Below, piece by piece: positions 33,073-36,732 of a stretch of 36,732 nucleotides of DNA; the stretch's first letter is position 1, and every line of letters starts with the position of its first letter. A program made the position numbers and the translations under genes. The stretch spans positions 1-36,732 of the forward strand of contig NZ_AQVC01000021.1 of the NCBI RefSeq assembly GCF_000372405.1. Reading direction: 5' to 3'. Below the pieces are notes generated by a model. The model saw nothing but the letters and a program-made list of their open reading frames with translations. It was not told the origin of the DNA and did no database searches. Origin of the DNA: Porphyromonas somerae DSM 23386. GTDB taxonomy: Bacteria; Bacteroidota; Bacteroidia; Bacteroidales; Porphyromonadaceae.

Positions 33073-33107
33073 TAGTTAGCTTTTGGCAAGATACCAAAAG
33101 CTAACTA
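33073..33107. promoter_or_regulatory. Inverted repeat in front of the M20 dipeptidase gene
   Basis: A perfect 14-bp inverted repeat: TAGTTAGCTTTTGG (33073-33086) and CCAAAAGCTAACTA (33094-33107) around a 7-nt loop. It is followed by no U run on the minus strand. It could be an operator, a 5'-UTR structure or a terminator for upstream transcription; the sequence does not decide. Confidence 0.6.
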
Positions 33108-33135
33108 AATAATCAAGACTTTTCCCCATGGATTT

Positions 33136-33230
33136 TAGGGGTTACGTATGAGAAAGGTCTGTGTGCATAATGACGTAATAACACCCTTGCGACCCAGCTG
33201 AAGTGTGGCAACTTCTAAGGCGTAATCTCA
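33136..33230. mobile_element. MITE-like element, family 1, internally deleted copy
   Basis: About 95 bp. The left end TAGGGGTTACGTATGAGAA and the right end TTCTAAGGCGTAATCTCA are recognisable versions of the family-1 ends. The palindromic interior is nearly all missing. It sits directly beside 22-bp array C. Confidence 0.6.
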
Positions 33231-33238
33231 AGACATTA

Positions 33239-33304
33239 GTTTCGGTGCAGTGACACTGGAGTTTCATTGCATCGAAACTCCAGTGTCATTGCATTGAAAC
33301 TCCA
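33239..33304. repeat. 22-bp tandem array C forming a long hairpin
   Basis: Three units with a 22-bp period start at 33239, 33261 and 33283. Units 2 and 3 read GTKTCATTGCATYGAAACTCCA and are dyads centred on TGCA (GTTTC...GAAAC). Together they give a 20-bp stem with one mismatch (33246-33265 with 33274-33293) and an 8-nt loop. The motif differs from arrays A and B but has the same period and the same central TGCA. Confidence 0.75.
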
Positions 33305-33310
33305 GAGATG

Positions 33311-33506
33311 AGAATATTGCACGAGGAAGAAGAGGCAAGGGATTCAATGACGGGCAAGGTTTACGTAGGGTATTAAGACCCTCGTCAGGGCGAAGGAAGC
33401 TTACTTGAGTAAGTGACCAGACCCGAATTCTGAAAGCAACTTTGCCTTACTTACCTTAGATACTAACGAAAGCCTAGGTTTCACAGATCGTCTTCGTGCA
33501 ACAGCC
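33311..33506. repeat. Family-2 inverted-repeat element, copy C
   Basis: About 196 bp with ends AGAATATTGCACGAGGAAG and CGTCTTCGTGCAACAGCC. Blocks shared with copies A and B include GTTGCTTTC, ATTCGG (here AATTCGGG), GGTCAC and the AGAATATTGCAC end. It is more diverged and longer than the other copies. Its right part (33401-33506) is translated as the C-terminus of the ABC transporter gene. Confidence 0.75.
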
Positions 33507-35251
33507 TTTTTTGATGAAATATTTGTTGAAGTAGTATCTTGTTGCAGTCTTACCATTTGTGCAAAAGTTCCATTGTGTGCCATCAGCTCGTTGGATGTGC
33601 CTTGCTCTACAACTGTTCCGCCAGAGAGGACTACTATGTGGTCGGCACCCAAGACCGTGCGCATGCGGTGTGCAATGATGATGACGGTCTTGTTGCGTAC
33701 CAGTTCGGAAATACCAGCCTGAACCTTCGTCTCGTTCTCGGCATCAAGACTGGCGGTTGCTTCATCCAAGAGTATCACAGGAGCATCTTTTAAGAGCGCA
33801 CGGGCTATGGAGATACGCTGCCGCTCCCCACCCGAAAGGGTTTCCCCATTTTCGCCAATCACTGTATCGTAGCCTTGTGGCATACGACTGATAAAATCAT
33901 CGCACTGCGCCAATCGTGCCACATGCCTTACTTCCTCATCGGTGGCGTTGTGCTTTCCTATGCGTATGTTGTCGGCAATGGAGGCATTGAAGAGCATCAC
34001 GTCTTGAAATACTACGGCATAGTTTTTGAGCAACGTCTCTGGTTCTATGTTAGCGATGTCGTGTCCGCCCAGTGTTATCTTACCACTGTTGATGTCCCAA
34101 AAGCGTGCAGCGAGCTTGGTAGCGGTACTCTTGCCACCTCCTGAGGGACCAACAAGTGCTGTTACCTCGCCCTGACGGGCTGTGAATGAAACATTGTGAA
34201 GCACCTGCTTGTCTGTTTCGTAGGAGAAGCTGACGTTGTGGAACTCTATGTCATAGTTTGAAACTTCCACCTCGGTGTCGCCCGTCTGTATGGGCATTGC
34301 CTCCATCTCTTTCATTCGCTTGATACGCACGTCGAGAAATGAAAGAATGGCAAGGTGATTGCATACTTCAAGGATAGGGTTATAAACCATGGCCGAAACA
34401 AGGAGGAACGCCAAATAGACGAATACCGACACATCTCCATGCTGAAGCATCCATGCGCCTACAACGATGACGGTAGGCATGCCTAGCTTAAGGAGTACAG
34501 CAGAGATGTTGACAAATGAGCCCGACAAGAGTTCACCCGCAACAAGTTCTTTTTCCATTACTTTTAATCGCTGGTCGAACCGCTGGTTATATTCCTCCTC
34601 ACCATTGTACGACTTGATTTCCTGCACACACTCCAGTCCTTCCTGTATCTGTTCGCTCACACCACGCTTGATGTGGTAGAGACGTGTAAAAGCCCTATTC
34701 ATTCGTTTTCGTGAAACCAAGAGCACCACCAAGGCAAATGGCACTACCCAAAACAGTGCGATGGCTAATCGCCAGTCGTAACAGAACATTCCTGCTGCGA
34801 TAATGACTGTGCTCACCATAGAAGCAAATAGTTGGGGAATGGCGTGTGAGAACGTCGTTTCCAATTGCGTACAGTCTTCCATAATGGTGGCTGTGAGGTC
34901 GGAGAGATTGTGCTCACCAAAGAAAGCGAGAGGCATACGGCGCAGTTTCTCGGCTAAGGATATCCGGCGTTGCGCACTCTCATTATATACAGTGGTATAG
35001 GTGCTATCGTACTGCCGACGGATCACGACGAGCATTACGACCATTATCCCTGCTGCCACGAGGAGATAAAACCACAACGTATGAGGGGCGTTAATTTGTG
35101 TATTATCGAGATACTCCATCAGGAAGAAAAACAAATAAGTGGGTGGCAGCATCAGCACAAGGTTGAGCAGTGTTGAGGAGACGATGCCTTGGCGCAAGTC
35201 TTTTGCCCCTTTTTCCGTAAGAGCGAAACGATTTTGAAAGTATTTAATCAT
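33401..35251 (-). CDS. ABC exporter, fused permease/ATPase (second subunit)
   Basis: A 616-aa half-transporter. Residues of about 20-310 form six transmembrane helices (ABC type-1 exporter fold), and the ATPase domain covers about 335-580. Walker A is GPSGGGKST near 368, the signature LSGGERQR near 472, Walker B VILLDEATASLD near 492, and the switch His is in IIIAHRMRTV. It is probably the partner of the preceding ABC gene, 21 bp upstream, as a heterodimer; substrate unknown. The ATPase domain is followed by a 34-aa basic tail (AVARRRSVKPRLSL...LLK) encoded inside a family-2 repeat, so the native stop seems to have been replaced. Relatives would be expected to end near the LQQDTT region. Confidence 0.88.
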   Translation of the reverse strand: MIKYFQNRFALTEKGAKDLRQGIVSSTLLNLVLMLPPTYLFFFLMEYLDNTQINAPHTLWFYLLVAAGIMVVMLVVIRRQYDSTYTTVYNESAQRRISLAEKLRRMPLAFFGEHNLSDLTATIMEDCTQLETTFSHAIPQLFASMVSTVIIAAGMFCYDWRLAIALFWVVPFALVVLLVSRKRMNRAFTRLYHIKRGVSEQIQEGLECVQEIKSYNGEEEYNQRFDQRLKVMEKELVAGELLSGSFVNISAVLLKLGMPTVIVVGAWMLQHGDVSVFVYLAFLLVSAMVYNPILEVCNHLAILSFLDVRIKRMKEMEAMPIQTGDTEVEVSNYDIEFHNVSFSYETDKQVLHNVSFTARQGEVTALVGPSGGGKSTATKLAARFWDINSGKITLGGHDIANIEPETLLKNYAVVFQDVMLFNASIADNIRIGKHNATDEEVRHVARLAQCDDFISRMPQGYDTVIGENGETLSGGERQRISIARALLKDAPVILLDEATASLDAENETKVQAGISELVRNKTVIIIAHRMRTVLGADHIVVLSGGTVVEQGTSNELMAHNGTFAQMVRLQQDTTSTNISSKKAVARRRSVKPRLSLVSKVSKAKLLSEFGSGHLLK

Positions 35252-35272
35252 GGCTTTGTGACGTTTAATTGA

Positions 35273-36436
35273 TTATAGTTTCCATGAGACGGACTGTTGA
35301 TATTCATTCCACATACGGTGGTAATACTTTTCCTTACTCAATAGTTCCTCGTGCGTTCCCTGTTCGACAATCTCACCATTGTTTACAACTACGATGCTGT
35401 CGGCATCCTGTACCGTGGTAAGTCTATGGGCTATCATCAGCACTGTTTTTCCCTGGGTGAGATGTGCCAGTGCCTTACGGATAAGCTGTTCGTTTTCGGG
35501 GTCGGCAAAGGCAGTCGCCTCGTCAAGCACTACGATAGGAGCATCTTTCAGAATGGCACGGGCAAGAACAATACGCTGCTGCTCACCTCCCGAAAGGTAA
35601 GTACCTTCGGCACCGATAATGGTATCCACTCCCTGTGGCAGACGGTCAATAATCTCTCGACTTTGTGAAAGATCAATGGCACGGTTGATCTGATCGGTCG
35701 TTGCATCAGGATTGCCGTAACGTAGGTTTTCGATGAGCGAAGTCTTGAACAAGCGGGTGTTTTGGAAGACGAACGACACGCCACGCATCAGCTCGTCCTG
35801 GCGCATATCTCTCACGTCTACACCTCCTATCGTGACGCTGCCATGGCATACGTCCCAAAAGCGGGGTATCAGCCTTGCTATGGTGGTTTTTCCGCTGCCC
35901 GACGCTCCTACAAGCGCAACCGTCTTTCCTTCTGGAATGGTCAGGTTGATATGACTCACTGCATCTTTTTCCGCTCCCTCATACCGGAACGAAACGTCGT
36001 CAAGGCGAATGTCGCACCCTTCTGCCCGCTTCGGCTCATCATGCTGCGAGAGCGGTGCAATATGAGTGAGCTGCTCCAGTCGTTCCACAGCCTCGTTTGC
36101 CAAGAAAAGGTCCTGGCTGAGATACATGGCTTTCATCACGTTGGCAGCAATAAGCGGTGCAATCACCACATAAAGTATCACGTTGGCGATAATGGTGGTT
36201 GTATCTCCCCCGTGTCCTATCAGGATAATAGCAGTAGGAACCAGGAAGAAAGCAAAGGCATTGATAGCAAGTATGTAAAAGGACATTGGCGTGCGCCACA
36301 CAAGCGTACACTTGATGACAAGATCGCGGTAGCTGATAATGCTGTCGTAGAAACGTTTGAACGAGAAGACCGTCTGCTGAAACACCTTAACCACGGGAAT
36401 GCCTCTGACATATTCCACGGCCTCTGCCCCCCTCAA
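35273..36436 (-). pseudogene. ABC exporter, fused permease/ATPase (first subunit), 5'-truncated
   Basis: 387 codons remain of a protein that should be about 580-600 aa. The N-terminal third (first transmembrane helices) is missing. What is left begins within the coupling region (AEAVEYVRGIPVVKVF), followed by the later transmembrane helices and a complete ATPase domain: Walker A GASGSGKTT near 173, signature LSGGEQQR near 276, Walker B IVVLDEATAFADPENE, and the switch His in LMIAHRLTTV. The only start codon in frame is a TTG at 36436; no ATG lies upstream before a stop. The DATAFADPENE-type Walker B context is typical of one subunit of heterodimeric exporters. Sequence upstream of about 36425 looks unrelated, so the gene was probably broken by an insertion or rearrangement. 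Confidence 0.8.
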
Positions 36437-36732
36437 TTCCGCAGGCTGAGTTTTTATTGCTTTAGTCGGGTACTTATTGATTGTTTTTTCTTGTGTCCCG
36501 ACTTTTTTAGCAGACTAAAGGCTTTATGTAGAGGTCTGCGTATTCTCTATTTATCTCTTTATGATGTATTCATTGCGTTGTTTTGTGTAAATCCTACGTC
36601 TTTTGGCACTCCTATTGCCATCTTAAGATGCCATTGTCTTAAAGTGGTCATGTGCTTGTCTTGCCTGTCTATCAGCCTTCTCCTACCCATCGCACATCTG
36701 TTCTACATACCATCGCTGTAAAGCTGTTGCCC
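36437..36732. other. Unidentified DNA at the junction with the broken ABC gene, possible insertion-sequence end
   Basis: All six frames are short or implausible. Close to the junction is an AGTCGGG (36464-36470) / CCCGACT (36497-36503) inverted repeat, overlapped by CTTTAGTC / GACTAAAG. The segment replaces the expected 5' part of the ABC gene, which is why I suspect a mobile element whose body lies beyond the window. I could not recognise a transposase or assign a family. Confidence 0.35.

Noticed and set aside
35762-36721. Long plus-strand reading frame of 319 codons
   Set aside because: Most of it lies antisense to the clearly coding ABC ATPase gene and the translation shows no domain; the part beyond the junction also shows no transposase-like motif.

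Overview
The window looks like a chromosomal segment from a Bacteroidota bacterium, most likely Porphyromonas or a close relative. The support is several family-level traits: TAnnTTTG (-7) promoters upstream of ftsX, the DUF177 gene, trpS and the Na/Pi transporter gene; proteins largely restricted to this phylum (DUF3127 with an SSB-like tail, DUF3098, the Bacteroidota RecO type); the gene order ftsX-DUF3098-uppP-truB-queA-folK; few Shine-Dalgarno sequences; and many small palindromic repeats. The genus is an inference.

Layout. 1-3160: the end of a MITE-like element, then dihydrolipoyl dehydrogenase and a C69 dipeptidase on the plus strand. 3374-8100: a minus-strand run with a TPR protein of unknown role, a DUF3127 SSB-like protein, trpS, rpmF and its usual partner DUF177/YceD. 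8467-20580: twelve minus-strand genes (ftsX, DUF3098, uppP, truB, queA, folK, ruvX, def, TPR protein, cca, yfhO-like, birA) separated by -44 to +39 bp, probably one 12-kb transcription unit read from a promoter in front of ftsX. 20581-23300: a repeat-rich island with a 22-bp array, two MITE-like elements (one with a clear 11-bp target duplication) and between them a strongly reduced, probably non-catalytic relative of the DNA polymerase III alpha subunit. 23317-28688: a plus-strand run with a sugar nucleotidyltransferase, a MiaA paralogue, an S4 protein, a histidine phosphatase, a Ca/Na antiporter, and ZnuA-like and ZnuC-like genes with no permease beside them. 28924-33043: a minus-strand Na/Pi transporter, recO and an M20 dipeptidase. 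33136-33506: three repeat families packed together. 33401-36436: a two-gene ABC exporter on the minus strand; its first gene has lost its 5' third at a junction with unidentified DNA that runs to the window end.

Most of the window is housekeeping: translation and tRNA modification (trpS, rpmF, def, queA, truB, miaA, cca), envelope building (uppP, ftsX, yfhO-like), cofactors (folK, birA) and repair (ruvX, recO). The unusual material is the degenerate polymerase gene and the repeats. Three small-repeat families recur: (1) MITE-like elements with CAGGGGTTACG ends and nested palindromes; (2) 120-200 bp elements with TGTTGCACGAAGG ends that sit at gene 3' ends beside a hairpin, one of which now supplies the last 34 codons of an ABC transporter; (3) arrays with an exact 22-bp period whose units are dyads centred on TGCA.
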